Source of the DNA: Antedon mediterranea
Lineage: Eukaryota > Echinodermata > Crinoidea > Comatulida > Antedonidae
Length of the DNA stretch: 64,000 nucleotides
Reading direction: 5' to 3'
NCBI RefSeq assembly: GCF_964355755.1
Contig: NC_092680.1
Location: 8,287,001-8,351,000, forward strand
Below, piece after piece: positions 1-12,513 of the stretch (its first letter is position 1; each line of letters begins with the position of its first letter). The position numbers were made by a program, and so were the translations under genes. Below the pieces are notes generated by a model. It was not told where the DNA came from. It did no database searches and saw nothing but the letters and a program-made list of their open reading frames with translations.

Positions 1-849
1 AGCATTTTGCAATTTAAATGATTGAAATCCGATTACCCGTTCTAAAGTTATGGTTATTTAAAGTGGTAAAAAAATATACGATTTTTTGCCTAAAAATGGT
101 GTTTTTTGCAGTTGAAATTAGAAGCATTTTTAAAAGGTTATAACTTTTACAATAATTAGCTAAAAGTTTTGAATTTTGTTAAACCTATAGATATCACAGA
201 GTTGTACAACTCTATTTTTTTTGGAGCCTCAACGAAACCTATTTTTTAAATTATTGGTCCGCAAAGTGGTAGGAAAGCATTTAACGCTCATTTTTGCTGG
301 AATTCCCTAAAAAATGAAAAAACTGCAATTTTTCAATGATCTGTAACTTTTGAACTACTGTACTAATTCATTTAATTTTTTTTGTACTTGTTAGAATGTA
401 GTGTATATTTCATTAATAAATATATTTTAGATGTGTATATGAAAAAAAAAAAAATTTGTTAATGGTGAAATTTAAAATTATAAAAAAAAAAAATTAAAAA
501 GTATGTTAAAAACGCTGTGTACTTGTTTCCTTTCTTTTACACTAATTTTCGGTAAGTATAATTATTAGAATATTTTAATATACTTTATATTTATAATTTC
601 CATCATAAATACTATTATATATAACTTTTGAATACGTAAAACAAGATTTTAGGCCCATATGATTATGGCACCAAATCTAAGCCGGGCTGCTAAGTAAGAT
701 ATGCTCTTTTAAGGCAAACACACAATATGGGTCAAAATAAACTCATTTAAAATAATCAATGTTAATTAAAACAATTAATTGTTTACCTGAATAGTATATA
801 TAACATTATAAAAATTGTTTTCTTTTTGTATTATTACGTTATTAAATTG

Positions 850-1310
850 AAATACGGAGCTAAAGTTTAGGCCAAGTCACGGCTTACTCGCGATCAGTAG
901 TCGCTCCCGTTAAAGTATTTCGGTCGCAGTTAATGACTTTCGGCCGCCGTATACAGAGTCAAATGTAACGTTGGTAAATTAGCTTAATAAATTTCCTCGG
1001 TACATTTTAACCTAACGCATTTGCATTGTATACTTGCATAATAAATCTTCCGCACATTACATCAATTTTAAGTTGTTAAATTAATGTGTAAAACCAGATA
1101 TTCTACGACGGAAAAGGACATGTCAATCTCCGACATCGCTGCTGTCACACATCTCGCGTCGAGCCGGTCGAACTCGAGCGAGGAAAACTAAACAACGTGT
1201 TCAAAATATGGAACGTACCATTCGCTGATAGGGTGCATTAATGTATTTAACGGAAAACGCCACAACAAACACGCGCGTATTTTAGAGTACAATATTTTAC
1301 TCACTACAAT
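850..1310. other. CpG-bearing patch in AT-rich intron
   Basis: Against a background nearly devoid of CG, this segment carries many CG dinucleotides (for example TCGCGATCAG and GTCGAGCCGGTCGAACTCGAG in pieces). It has no open frame and no recognised repeat ends. It may be an unmethylated regulatory island, an alternative noncoding first exon of mef2, or the remains of a CpG-rich transposon. I cannot tell which. Confidence 0.25.
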
Positions 1311-4300
1311 ATTCACCGGATTATAATGGTTGGATCTTTAAAATTTTGAATGGGATTTACGCCTCATGCACCATTTTAAAATGTAGTTCGCACAATTACC
1401 ATGCACAATACGTTTGTAAACTATGTTTTATCGATTTCAATGTAGATTTAGCTATAATTTAATACCAAAATCCATAATATTTTTCCATAAACGGTGAATC
1501 AAAATTGGATTTTTGTCACAAAAATTGACTTTTCGTTATGAAAAACCTATTTATACTATAGAAGACGATTTTCGTATCAAATTAAAGCTTATTTAAAGCC
1601 TGATAACATACAACAAAAATTAATCCGCTAGCTCCAATGGTAATCGTGCGATCGTGTTTTGAAAACTGATGGGGATTTTCCGATGAGGTTTTCAACGCGC
1701 GGAAATCGGCTCGACGGGATTTTAGAACCGTTTTGAAATCGCATTTTCTCGGCAACTAATTCATTATTTTTAATTATAAACACACTTATACATAGATTAA
1801 AACAAGTACTTTCAAACAATATAAATTTTGTAAGTATTAATTAAGATTGAATACGATTTATTTAACATCAAAGTCATACTACTTTTTCGAATTTCGTCAA
1901 TATTTCAAAAGTGATACCCCTCTGTGCGCTTTCATTGGGATATCTACTGTAAGTGTAAAAGATATTGACAGAAACCATACAGAGATTTCTTTGATATGTT
2001 GTTGATGTTAAGTAATGGTGTTTTTTAGTTGTTGGTATTGTCGTGTATTGACATTGAATGATGGTAATTGTGGTAGTTAATTAAGCCACACTTTCATTCG
2101 ATGGCGTCAATATTATGAATATATATTAATAGTGGTCGTCGTTTTTATTGTTTGAAGGTTTGCTTTGGCTGATGTAGTTTCATAAATGCTATAGAACACC
2201 ATTTATGCATAAATTATCTTCTGTATTCAACCTCTCGAATCCGTCCAGTCGAATCATAATAACTTTTTCTGGACAAAACCATGGTGTATTTTGTTGTATG
2301 TTGAACAGTTAGTATGATAATGGCATACTTTTCAAATTTAACAACTAATAAGTTCAGCTTTAATGTTTTTTACTTAAGTAGCAATACAACAGACTCCACT
2401 TAGACTCTTGGTATATTTCACAACCATCGGCATTCTCTGTTCTGTTTTTATTAATAAGTTAAATTGCATAGTTTATTTAGTGTATTCCCAACTGGCATTT
2501 CAGATGCTGGTAAATCGTTTTAAGTCTTCACTAAGTTTTTATGTTTAGCAGAGACTGGTCGCATGGTCTAGGCTATGGGTTAGCTATAGTTCGTCTCTCT
2601 TGGGCGCTTCATATTTTCATGTAATCACATGACAGCATTTCTCAATATGTAGGTCACAACATCAATCTTTTAAGACATACATATTTTTTATTTGTCTTCA
2701 TCAACACCCTGACATCACGATGTAGTTCACATCTTTTTAGTCTCTAAGATATTTATTCTTTGTATGTACAGCAATAAATGTTATCATTTTCTAGATGTAG
2801 GTCAGGAAATCTATAATAATACAGTTTTTAGTTTTTATTCCCTTGTTTTATACTATCTAGTTTCCTATTTTTAGGGCAATGTTTACTCATTGACTGCTTG
2901 TTTTTTCTTGTTATGATTATGCAACATATTTTATCACTTATGTCATAAGATCTGCTTTAAGCAGTATTGTATTTAATGAGCTTAGTCAAAGATATCATGT
3001 TTTTCTTTGATAAAGTAGACTTAACCAAGTTCTACATTTTTAAACCAAATTAATATTATCCACCTGAAACCAATCATGAGTTTATTATTATTACAGAGTA
3101 TAAATAAATTCATTTTCTAATGAATGTACGATTGTCGTCCGAATTAAACAGTGGGAATTTATATTATCAATTAATTTAACTGTTTTGACAAATTGTTAAT
3201 TAGCCTTATTTATTTAGTAGAATTAGGGAAGAAAAGTTTTATTTATTTTCTTAGGTTTGTAGATAAATCTTTTATTTTTATGAATACTATAGATGGTTTA
3301 AAGTTTTTCTACCCACCCTAAAGCTTATGCAGTTCTAATTTCAACTACCCAAAGTACTGTACATGAGGCTAAACATACTATTTAAATATTTCCCCCCCAC
3401 GTACCCATTCATATCTTGTTAAAACCCACCCCTACTGTATATCTCTAGTCTAAATCCTTAGTCTCAATATAAGGTAAGTGTCCTTCCATTTTTGTAAAGC
3501 ATGATAACTCTAAACAGTAGATCATGGTTTTTCCTTTGATCATTCACTGCACACATACTGTTTCAATGGATTGCAATGCATTTGGTATTCATTCTTTAAG
3601 CCCACTATAGTATTAAGGATCATACACAACTAAAATATGACTGATGGGGTAAATGATAATATCTCTTACTTGACCCTATGTTTACTTTATTGAATCTTAT
3701 AATTTAAGACTTTACTTATTTAAGGTAAGTACCCAAAATATATTATTTTTTGTATGTACTGTATTATCATGAATTGCCTCTTTACATACGGTAGTCAGTA
3801 TAAATGATCATAGGCATATTAAACATATGTAATAATATATATATATTTAGTTGGTAGGCTGATTATATTTGTAGTTGGGTACCAACCAGCATAATGTAGA
3901 CCCAGTAATGACTTGTTAAGGCTTATATTATTTACCTGGGTCAGTTGGAGACCTACAGTACCCACCAAAGTTAGTGATAATTGGCCCATGATACCAACTT
4001 TCCCAGGTAACTAAAGCCTGAACAGTCCCTATGTATCACATGTTCCGACTAATGTAGTACAATATACAACTGAATTGTATGTGTCCCAAGTAAAGTGGCT
4101 GGTTGGTATCTATAAACCTGCTAACTATGGTGATGCAATGTCTGTTGGAATGGAAGCTTTGCATCCAGATAATAATTGCATTATGTCTTGCCCCTTGTCT
4201 ACAGATACCACTACTATAACTACTACCAAATAAAACTACCACTACCACCAGATTCATACAACTCAACAAGTTAACATGAACACCATACAGTTCACATACA

Positions 4301-4430
4301 GTACGGCCTGTTTCTATTGAAAAATAAAAAAAGAACGGTTTTCTTGGAAACCCGTTTCGGCAGTTGTTTATAAATAAAGGACGAGTTGCAGCTCAATTTT
4401 TACTCCAAATAAAACCAGTTCCATCCATGA

Positions 4431-4446
4431 ATGACGTCATTATATA
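4431..4446 (+). promoter_or_regulatory. CRE palindrome abutting a TATA-like run
   Basis: ATGACGTCAT, a perfect CREB/ATF-type palindrome, is followed directly by TATATA, and a richer CpG segment runs downstream to about 5060. The arrangement resembles a core promoter and sits about 1.1 kb before the first visible mef2 exon. An internal promoter for a short mef2 isoform is possible but purely inferential. The CRE may equally belong to a dispersed repeat, since TGACGTCA recurs at about 10664, 36254, 36436, 36893 and 51632. Confidence 0.2.
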
Positions 4447-5284
4447 CCACATGCGTTAGGCAGAAGCGCGATTGGATTTGAGGTCATGTTTACTTTTTTC
4501 GCATAGATCCCCAAGAATTGCCACCATTTCGTCGTCATAGAATGGGAAGTATAGGTAATCACGTCATTAACTGACATGCTATTGTGGTTTTTGGTTAAAG
4601 TATAGGTACTTCGCACCCTTTTCAATTTGCTCGTGACCTATGCAGCCGATATTGTCAAGTTGACCTGCTTTCACACGCTTTACAAATATTCTTTTAAATT
4701 ATAAACATGCGAGTCTTTCTTGTGGATGCCGGCTAGCCTCCCCTCATCTTTTCTTCTCCCCACATATTTATTACGAACCTCGTTTGCATCGCACCACATT
4801 TTTTAATTAAATAAAATAATCACTATCTAGAGAAATAAAAATGACTAGGCCTAGGTGCTATTGCATGGTTTTGACTGAGAGTTGACCGCAATCGATCCAG
4901 TGCAGCAGAGTTCAGCTTTTTGGGTCAAATTGAGACCGCGATTGTGTTGCAGCTAAAAATTGCTCTACAGAAACCGGACTGAGACCAGAATTAATTGGGG
5001 TTTAAGATCGGTTCTTTTTTGTGGTTTTTTGTTGAGACCCATTTCTGCTGGCAAGAAACTGGAACTGTATTCAAAACCGTATTTTCTGCTCAATATTAGA
5101 TACAGGCCCATAAACAGCATGCTAAATTATAACAATAAACTGTACAGTACATACACATTTATATTTTTGGCAGAATTTTTTGAGAATTTCAAAACTACAC
5201 TCATCATTAGTTCATCATTGCAAACTTTACATCTTAAGCAAAATGTTGTTAAAGTTTTGATCAAAAACATAACTGCATACAGTA

Positions 5285-5450
5285 CCATCAATAAATCGCC
5301 TTACCACCAGAACCACAAGCAATACAATCACTTCCACAATCCGTACCATCACCACCATTGCCTTTACCACCACCACAACCACAATCAATACCACCAACAC
5401 AATAAATACCACCACCACTGCCCGTACCACTTTTACCAGTATCATAAATG
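5285..5450. repeat. ACC/ACA-rich trinucleotide tract
   Basis: An imperfect run of ACC, CAC, ACA and CCA triplets fills the stretch just before the polypyrimidine and acceptor region of the exon at 5506. It leaves open frames on both strands (His/Tyr-rich on plus, Val/Gly-rich on minus). These are composition artefacts, not genes. Confidence 0.6.
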
Positions 5451-5505
5451 TTGGCATGCTTATTAGTAACCCTTGGTCCGCATGTGTGTTTGTGCGTAAA
5501 TGCAG

Positions 5506-5574
5506 GTAATATTGGCTCGCAGGAAGCAAGTGGCAGCAAGAGCACCAACAGGGCTGACTTAAGCCCTAATGCAG
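5506..5574 (+). CDS. mef2: MEF2 exon (transactivation region, GNIGSQEAS...)
   Basis: This is a 69-nt coding exon with AG acceptor (AATGCAG before 5506) and a GTGAGC donor after 5574. It starts and ends in phase 1, so it adds exactly 23 codons. The translated piece (NIGSQEASGSKSTNRADLSPNA with a split Gly at each end) aligns in position and style with the vertebrate MEF2C segment just before the conserved GNGF block, where a Thr/Asp-Leu and Pro-Asn pattern is also found. MEF2 proteins are MADS-family nuclear activators of muscle, neuronal and immune genes; this part belongs to the weakly conserved activation region. The call rests mainly on the perfect phase match to the next, clearly recognisable exon. 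The exon begins with GTAAT, discussed in the findings. Confidence 0.72.
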
Positions 5575-6295
5575 GTGAGCTGAGATGTAGTCTAGTCCTG
5601 CATGAGCGTTTACTCTATTCACAGCTTCATACCTATTCATCCTACCTATACAATCTTACCTTTTTTTAATATAACTTGTCTTGTATCTTGCTTTGCAAAA
5701 TAATTGTCTTGTTCAATTACTCACAATTTTAATTTGTTTTAATTAAGAATTTTATGAATTTCTGTTTGTAATGCATGCTACCTGTATATTAACAAATACC
5801 TAGTAGTACTCTTACTTATTATTTTTTGTTAACTGTGAAATTTAAGACGTTTTACCTACTAAATGTGAAAATCCAACTTTATAATTGAGAAGGAAGTTGG
5901 ATTATAGTATCATGTTATTTAATTCCATATCGCTGTCATACTTTGTCTTCAGTGATTTAACAAATTTGATTCATAAGTCTTTTTACCTCGAAAGCTACCA
6001 GGAAAATTTTTCATTAAGTACAATTTGTCAATAACTGTTGCAATTGATTTTGTTGAAATTAACACATTTTGAAATTATGTTGCAGCATGGGTATTTTATT
6101 TATTGAGGGTGACCCTTACAGCTGGATAAAATATTGGCAGTTGATAATCTTGGAACCTACTATATGATAATCTTAAACTCTATATTGAAAATAACAACTA
6201 AAGAGCAAAACGGAAAAAGACTAACAAAATTAAATAAATATAGTGAACGCAATTATTTACAATATAAATATACAATTGTAATTAATCTGGATTTC

Positions 6296-6664
6296 TGCCT
6301 TCAATGGACTTTGTGATCTGTCGATCCTTACCCAGTTTTTTTGATAACAACAATAAACAGAGAAATTATGATAATATTTATTTTGGATCATGCCAGAAAT
6401 GGTAACTACTACCTGTGTAAAGTGGACTATTAAATAGTAAAACTCAAAGAACATTATTTGGATAACCTTTCTGCTTTATGCCTTCAATGAACTTTACAAT
6501 CTGTAGGTTTGGAGTCCAGTTTAAAAAAAAAATAATTGAGAAAAGATATTAAATTATGAAAATATTTATTTGGGATGCCATTAAAATTGAACAGTAACTA
6601 CAGTAGGCAGACTATTTTAGTAAACACAAAGTGCATTATTTTGATAACCTTTCTGTTAATTTAT
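6296..6664. repeat. Diverged tandem duplication, about 183-bp unit, two copies
   Basis: Copy one (6296-6478) and copy two (6479-6664) share a series of collinear blocks. Both begin TGCCTTCAATG and continue with CAATCTGT-like, ATATTTATTTGGG-like, GCAGACTATT-like and CATTATTTTGATAACCTTTCTG phrases. Base substitutions and small indels separate the copies, so this is an old duplication. No coding frame runs through both. Confidence 0.75.
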
Positions 6665-7823
6665 GCATGCACACATTTAGACTATATCTTTAACTACTGT
6701 ACACAGTTTGTATTTGTAGTAGTAAATCCTGTCGTGCAGATTAATGTGTCTACTCTTATTTGTGATTCTTGTTTTTACATGAATATTTTTTTTACATACA
6801 TTCAACTTGTTTGTAATGTGACATTGTTTGTAGTTTTTAGAAGGCAAAATAAGGTCAATTACTAATATCTTTTTGCCCATAGTATGCAATAGAACCTAAA
6901 TATATTTTTCCTTTTTTAAAAAATGATTTTATAAAATAATAATGTAAGTCATAATTGTTTAATTATCTATCATGTTATACAAATATGGGGAATTTATAGT
7001 TCATTATATTTCTCAAGGTTATCTAGAGACTAAGATGAAGTGCTGTGTGCCCTATTGATTGAATTCAAACAATACATAATCTAAAAAGATTGCTAATAAA
7101 TAAATCAGATTAAATTATTAATTATTTAAATAAATATAAAAACTGGAAACGGAAAGTACAAAATAAATGATCATTGGTTGATTTTATAGCCATTATAATG
7201 ATTAAAAGTAATCATCAAACGTAATTATCATTTTCAACATATTTTTTAAAGCTAATTATAGCACTATAAACATAAGGAAATATATATAATTGGTACACAT
7301 ACAAAATACTACATTACCGGTACTAAGTAAACATGCAACTATTTGTGTGTGGTGCAGTGTTTGCGGATATGACATGATAGTCAAGGTTTTTATTCTCACT
7401 GATTTTATCTTTAGCTCAGTCATATTTGTGTACATCCTTGTTTTTAGTACTATTTCTATGGCATTCTGCATCTGTTTTTAAATAGGATATGTATGGTGAT
7501 TCAAAGGATCCCCTAAACAACCCATCATACTGTCATCATGATTTCCCCTTCTTTTGCTATACATAATTGATTGACCTTTTAAAAGTAACTGGGACATTGC
7601 CCATATCAACAATCATGAAAAATAAATGTGTTACTGTACTTTATTGCTTTTAAACTTAATTCTTATTTAGTAAAAATACACATTAATATTTCAAAAAACC
7701 AAATATATATTTATGGCAATTTTTATGACTGTTGTAAACAATGACTTTTTGTTTTGGATTTGGGTGTTAGTCGAATCTAGATAACTGACCAAGTGTTCTG
7801 TACATATTGGCAAAAACTATCTA

Positions 7824-7889
7824 TACAATAGTACATATCCATACAATAGTACATATCCATACAATAGTACATATCCATACAATAGTACA
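7824..7889. repeat. 18-bp minisatellite, about 3.7 copies
   Basis: The unit ACAATAGTACATATCCAT is repeated head to tail without mismatches in the full copies. The array ends in ACATCATTG. Confidence 0.9.
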
Positions 7890-9224
7890 TCATTGTAATG
7901 CTTGTCTTATAGTCTGCAATAGTTTCAGTTCTGGTGACCTTTTTTCCATCTTTAATTATTACACATTGTACAGTAAAAAATGAAATACAGTATAACCCTT
8001 ATTTAGGAGTCAGCAATAGCAGTGTCCAAAAGACATCTACAGTAGTGTATTGTAATTATTATACAAAACTGTAACAAGAATCATCATGTATTATCACCGA
8101 AATCTTGTATGGAATTGTAATACTGATCTATATAGTTCAAGTAACTTTCGACTTTTAAAATTCATGGTATTATAAAACTTGCATACAATATAAGCTTTCT
8201 TGGAAATGTTAATGATGTAATTGCTATTCCTGTTGATCTTACTTTAATAATAGATTATTCCACTTTATGTTTCTGTGTATAACAATAAAAGGTTCAAGTT
8301 GCTAGCATAACACAAACACAAAAATCACAATTTATTTCACTATTTTATGAACCTTATCTAACATAATATTTGTATTCCATCATAATTCAGCAGTTTCATT
8401 AATAATAATAAAGCTATTTAATACTATTAAAATAACAAATGATAAATATGTATATGAATTGATTAAATATTTTAAGTACACTCAAATTATAAAGTATAGG
8501 TCCATGGTTATAATAACTGCAAAATACATATTATCTAAATTGGTAAGTATTTAATTGTACTTAAAAATAGTAATCATTGCACTTCATTTAATTATTAATT
8601 CTGTTATGGCATGACACTTTAGATACTTAAGGTAATTTATTTCTAATTATACAATTATCATTAACTTAATTTAACTGGGTAGTAGGATTTTAATTGCCTA
8701 TCTCTAATTTACAATCACATTGCTGCATAGTCTGTTGAGATATATTTTGTAATGATTTCATCAATATACCAGCCAAAAATAAACTTTGCTATCTAAAGTA
8801 ACCATATTCTAGAGTAAGAATGAAACTTGAAATTATATTCTACTGCAGTTACTGTGGTAACTACATGCTTTATTGCATTATTAACATACTGTATGATTCT
8901 GAATATGGAATATGTGTATGATTATCCAAAAGAACTTTCCAAATAATTTCATAAACAGGTAAAAGAGTAAACAAAATATATTTAAAAAAAATTGAATTAA
9001 CATTATGCATGCAAAAGCTGCATATTATTATTAAGCGTTTATGATTAACCAAATAAAAAATGGTTAAAGAGGAAACAAAATTGAGTTTACTGCAGTAACT
9101 AAAAATTGTCTAATATAGTACAGTAAAGCTTGAGTAAACATAGTGTATTGAAATCCATTATTACAATACAGCAGCCAAAATTACACTTAGCGATATCAAA
9201 ATAGCCAGAGATTTATTCATATTG

Positions 9225-9470
9225 AATGGGCGGTAGGCTATTGTTCCTGAATCATACCTGTGACACGGTCAGCTAGAGGCGAATTGGCTCGTTGAATCCA
9301 GGCATATATTTTCAATAGAAAGCATAGTGCCAACGGAATTTCACTCGTTACCGGCGGCTTCCTGTTATTTCTCCAAGGACATTTTATTCACTGCTTGCAG
9401 CAGTAACCACACCTCACACAGGCTCAATAACACAATGTTATGTTATAAGGTAAAAGGCGGCAAGACCAAC
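9225..9470. other. Higher-GC patch within intron
   Basis: This segment is distinctly less AT-rich than its surroundings and has several CG dinucleotides, but no open frame of note. A conserved intronic enhancer, a noncoding exon or a degraded repeat would all fit. I see no motif that decides between them. Confidence 0.2.
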
Positions 9471-9920
9471 AGAAAGTAAACATAAAGTAAAATATGGATG
9501 ACACATTATCAAGAACACACACTGGAAAAAAGGGAAAAAGTTAAATCAATGGGTGAACTGATAATAAAAAAATGTTTCCTTTTCTGTTTCATATAAAATA
9601 TAAAAAAATTATTACTGGTGGTGTAAGAGTACATGTCATTCAACTGCTAGATTTTTAATACCACTCTTTAGTCTTTTAGAAAATGACTACATTATTTGTA
9701 AATACTCTTCAATATTCCTCAACTAATCTTGTGTATATTAAAACTTAGTGTGATTGTTTCCTATATATAATGTTTTCAGTTTTGTATAATAAAGAAATTG
9801 TAATTTTTAGAATTTCATAAGGAAATAAAAAATAAATAAATAAAACTATAGTAGGCATATACGTCATAAAAATTCACTCATATTCATTCAATTCATTTAT
9901 TCATAGTATCAATAGATCTA

Positions 9921-11016
9921 CAGTGGCGGATCTAGGATCTGACGAGGGGGGGTGGCCACGAAAGTGGCAAACGAGGTGCGTAGCACCGAGCGGGGGAGGG
10001 TTTGGGAGGGGGTGTCCCGCTCCCGAGGCTCCGAAATTTTTTTTTTAAATAGATGCTTACACACTGTTTAATAGGCTAGAGAAACTGTTTCCATCACACT
10101 TAATAACAAATATTACATAATGTAAATTTAAATACATCCTTCCTAAATACTGTACGGATCTTTTTCGACGAACTAAATAATAAACTTTGATCGAAAAACC
10201 TTAAAATGAACATTTGGTAATGCGGTACTCCGAAAATGCCTCGATAGAGTGCATGTGTTGTGTACCGTGTTTTGGTGGTCTGTTAACCTCAGAGATATAT
10301 ACCCTACAGCCGGGTGAATAACTCAATGTAATTTGGTATACAATGATTGCAGTAATCGCCGTGTCTATAACACAAATCAAAATACGCCACATACTTTTTT
10401 CGGCCGTCCCGTGTACATACAAGACATTTCATGTTTATTTTATGCCTATAAAATAATAAAAGAACACCATGTTTCTCGTTTATTTTTATCGTTTATACTG
10501 CATACCATAATATTATACAAAAAACTTTCATGCGCGAGAAAAAAGTTCCCGATATTACACTCCACTCGGGGTGTAAATATACCACGCTAACGCTTGTTGT
10601 GCACACACGGACCAGGGCGGCGGAAATTAACTGCAATGGAAAATGGTGTATTTTGGAGACTGATGACGTCAGCATTCACACGAGGAGCGAGCTTGACAAC
10701 GTGACGCTGGTAGTTTTAGGAGTGCGTGTGTTTTGAAAATGGGTATTTTCCGAAGATTGTAAATCGTGTTTTCTTTTTAAACTCTTGAATTCATAATAGT
10801 AATTGAACTCTTAGCTCTTTCACTGTGTAGGCCTATTTACACACAACTATTAATGCTAACCCTGCCCTAGCTCTAGCTAGGCCTACTCTTCTTAATTAAA
10901 AGATTAATCCACGTCTAGCGACGGTCAATCGCGATTAGGTTGCATCTTTTTTTTTTTTTTGGAGAATTAAGGGGGGTGGCTAGCCACCCTATTCACCCCC
11001 CCTAGATCCGCCACTG
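9921..11016. mobile_element. Non-autonomous DNA transposon (MITE-like), CAGTGGCGG termini
   Basis: The element has 16-bp perfect terminal inverted repeats. The left end reads CAGTGGCGGATCTAGG and the right end is its reverse complement ending in CCACTG. G-runs follow inside each terminus. It is flanked by a perfect 5-bp duplication ATCTA (9916-9920 and 11017-11021). There is no transposase; the interior has only short chance frames. The CAGTGGCGG ends resemble hAT-type termini, but hAT elements usually duplicate 8 bp, so a hAT5-type subgroup (5-bp duplications) or another superfamily is possible. The interior has a CpG-rich stretch (10545-10740) including a TGACGTCA site. Confidence 0.85.
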
Positions 11017-12325
11017 ATCTATTATATTTTAGGGATGCAATTAAATGTTCTATTATACCTTTAGAAAAATACTCAATTTAAGCATTTTTTTTACTCTAAA
11101 TAACATAAAAATAACCAACAACAAATTATATTAATTTACTTTAAATGTTGAATACACAATTTTATAGAATTTTATCTTTTACAAATTATGTAATATATGT
11201 TTTACTAGAAATTTTAATGTTTAAATGTTTGACATTGGATTTACATTTCACGCATTAGAGTCAAGTCTGACATTTTAATAAGATTTTGATGGGCTTGTTG
11301 TAGATTTAATGTACTATTTAAAGGAAACCACATAATCTTAGCAAAAAAAAAAATTTATTTGACGGACGTCATGAAGTCTTTGAATTCTGCGAATATTTTT
11401 AAATGGGGTTTTCTAAAGTATGTTTACTTTAAATACTTTGTTTATTTTTTCCTTTACCTTCTTTAGAAAGCACTGATTTTAAAGTTTAAAATTTGATACA
11501 TTAATATGTTTACGTTGAAATTGTTTATCAAGTACAGTACAGTATATGTTAATGCATAGTTTTTTTTTCTTGGACATGAATGTTTATGCTTTAATATTTA
11601 GTTGTGTGTTTGGATTTAACATAAAATATTCAATAGTTAATATTCTAAAACACTGTCAGCGTTGTACCTAGCACACAGGTAAATCCACCAGTGTGAACAC
11701 AGCCTAAAAGAATCATTACATTAATAACCATGTAGTATGTGAACAGGGTCTAAAAGAAGCATTCAATTACTAATTATGTAGTGTAAACCCTATTGTGAAG
11801 CCCTGTTTTCATACTGACATTACGATAACAAACATTAAACAATTAAGTATTGTTATTGTTTAATGAATACTGTTATCATCTTATTAAAATGGTATTTATA
11901 GTTGACTAACATGTATTTCATCTTACTAGATCATAATAATGTGGTTTTTTTTTCTATTTCTAATTTTTATTGAATTTTCATTTATAATTGTGTTCTGTTT
12001 TGTATATTCCATTGTTGTTTTCTCTTAGTTTTATCATGTCATTGTCTATGTTCCATTCATCCTTTTCATTCAATTCACAAAGCTTACAGTTATTATAGAT
12101 AACTAATTCTTTTTTTCTGGGTGGGGAGGGGGATGGAGGATATTTGGTGGAGGCGGTTGTTAAAGAATTTCACTAACAGTATTAATATTAATACCATAAT
12201 ATTATAATAATACTTTACTAATGATTTTTTATTGTATTTAGTACTGTGATTACCACAACATGCATGTAAATATTACTTCAAACTTTTTTATTTTATACAC
12301 ACATTACATGTTGTTTGTTTTTTAG

Positions 12326-12513
12326 GTAATGGATACCTTCAGATTCCTCATTCACAAGTGTTAGGTCACCCAGGAGCTACATCGCCAGTCAGTAATAACA
12401 ACCATCTGATGGTGAAAAGTCCAGTCATGAACAAACAGCAGTTACCATCACCAGGCAATCTACGACCGCACCTAAAAGTTGTAATACCGACGTCACGTAG
12501 CATGCTGCCTCAC
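12326..12513 (+). CDS. mef2: MEF2 exon with GNGY and LKVVIP docking segment
   Basis: This is a 188-nt exon with acceptor TTTTTTAG and donor GTAAGTA. It begins in phase 1 and completes the Gly codon split from the previous exon, then ends in phase 0. It encodes 63 residues starting GNGYLQIPHSQVLGHPG and ending LKVVIPTSRSMLPH. In vertebrate MEF2C the corresponding exon begins GNGF, contains a KSP motif, and ends with the Arg/Lys-x-x-Leu-x-VVIP segment. That segment is the docking site for p38/ERK5-type MAP kinases. The basic RKPDLR part is replaced here by LRPHLK, with the hydrophobic VVIP core kept. KSP and SPG sites are candidate proline-directed phosphorylation sites. This is the strongest single alignment to MEF2 apart from the last exon. 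Confidence 0.93.

Larger units (their letters stand above)
1..5505 (+). other. mef2 intron, upstream part (no exon seen)
   Basis: This stretch precedes the first recognisable mef2 exon, and I see no exon of the family in it. The N-terminal MADS box and MEF2 domain, which every MEF2 protein has, are not encoded anywhere in the window, so their exons must lie before position 1. Positions 1-530 are very AT-rich and look like an old dispersed repeat, with related phrases around 141-203 and 340-410. Patches with noticeably more CpG occur at about 850-1310, 1620-1770 and 4430-5060. The remainder is ordinary AT-rich intron. Confidence 0.6.
5575..12325 (+). other. mef2 intron (6.75 kb)
   Basis: It is bounded by GTGAGC at 5575 and TTTTAG at 12325. 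It contains the 183-bp tandem duplication (6296-6664), a short 18-bp minisatellite (7824-7889) and the 1.1-kb MITE (9921-11016). A richer-GC patch at about 9225-9470 has no open frame. The rest is AT-rich with no exon I can support. Confidence 0.65.

Noticed and set aside
3850-4115. Possible inverted repeat around ACCAACCAGC
   Set aside because: Only about 11 bp match in inverse orientation; no extended terminal symmetry.
4960-5548. His/Tyr-rich plus-strand frame and Val/Gly-rich minus-strand frames
   Set aside because: Caused by the ACC/ACA tract before the mef2 exon at 5506; start codons are non-ATG and no motif is present.
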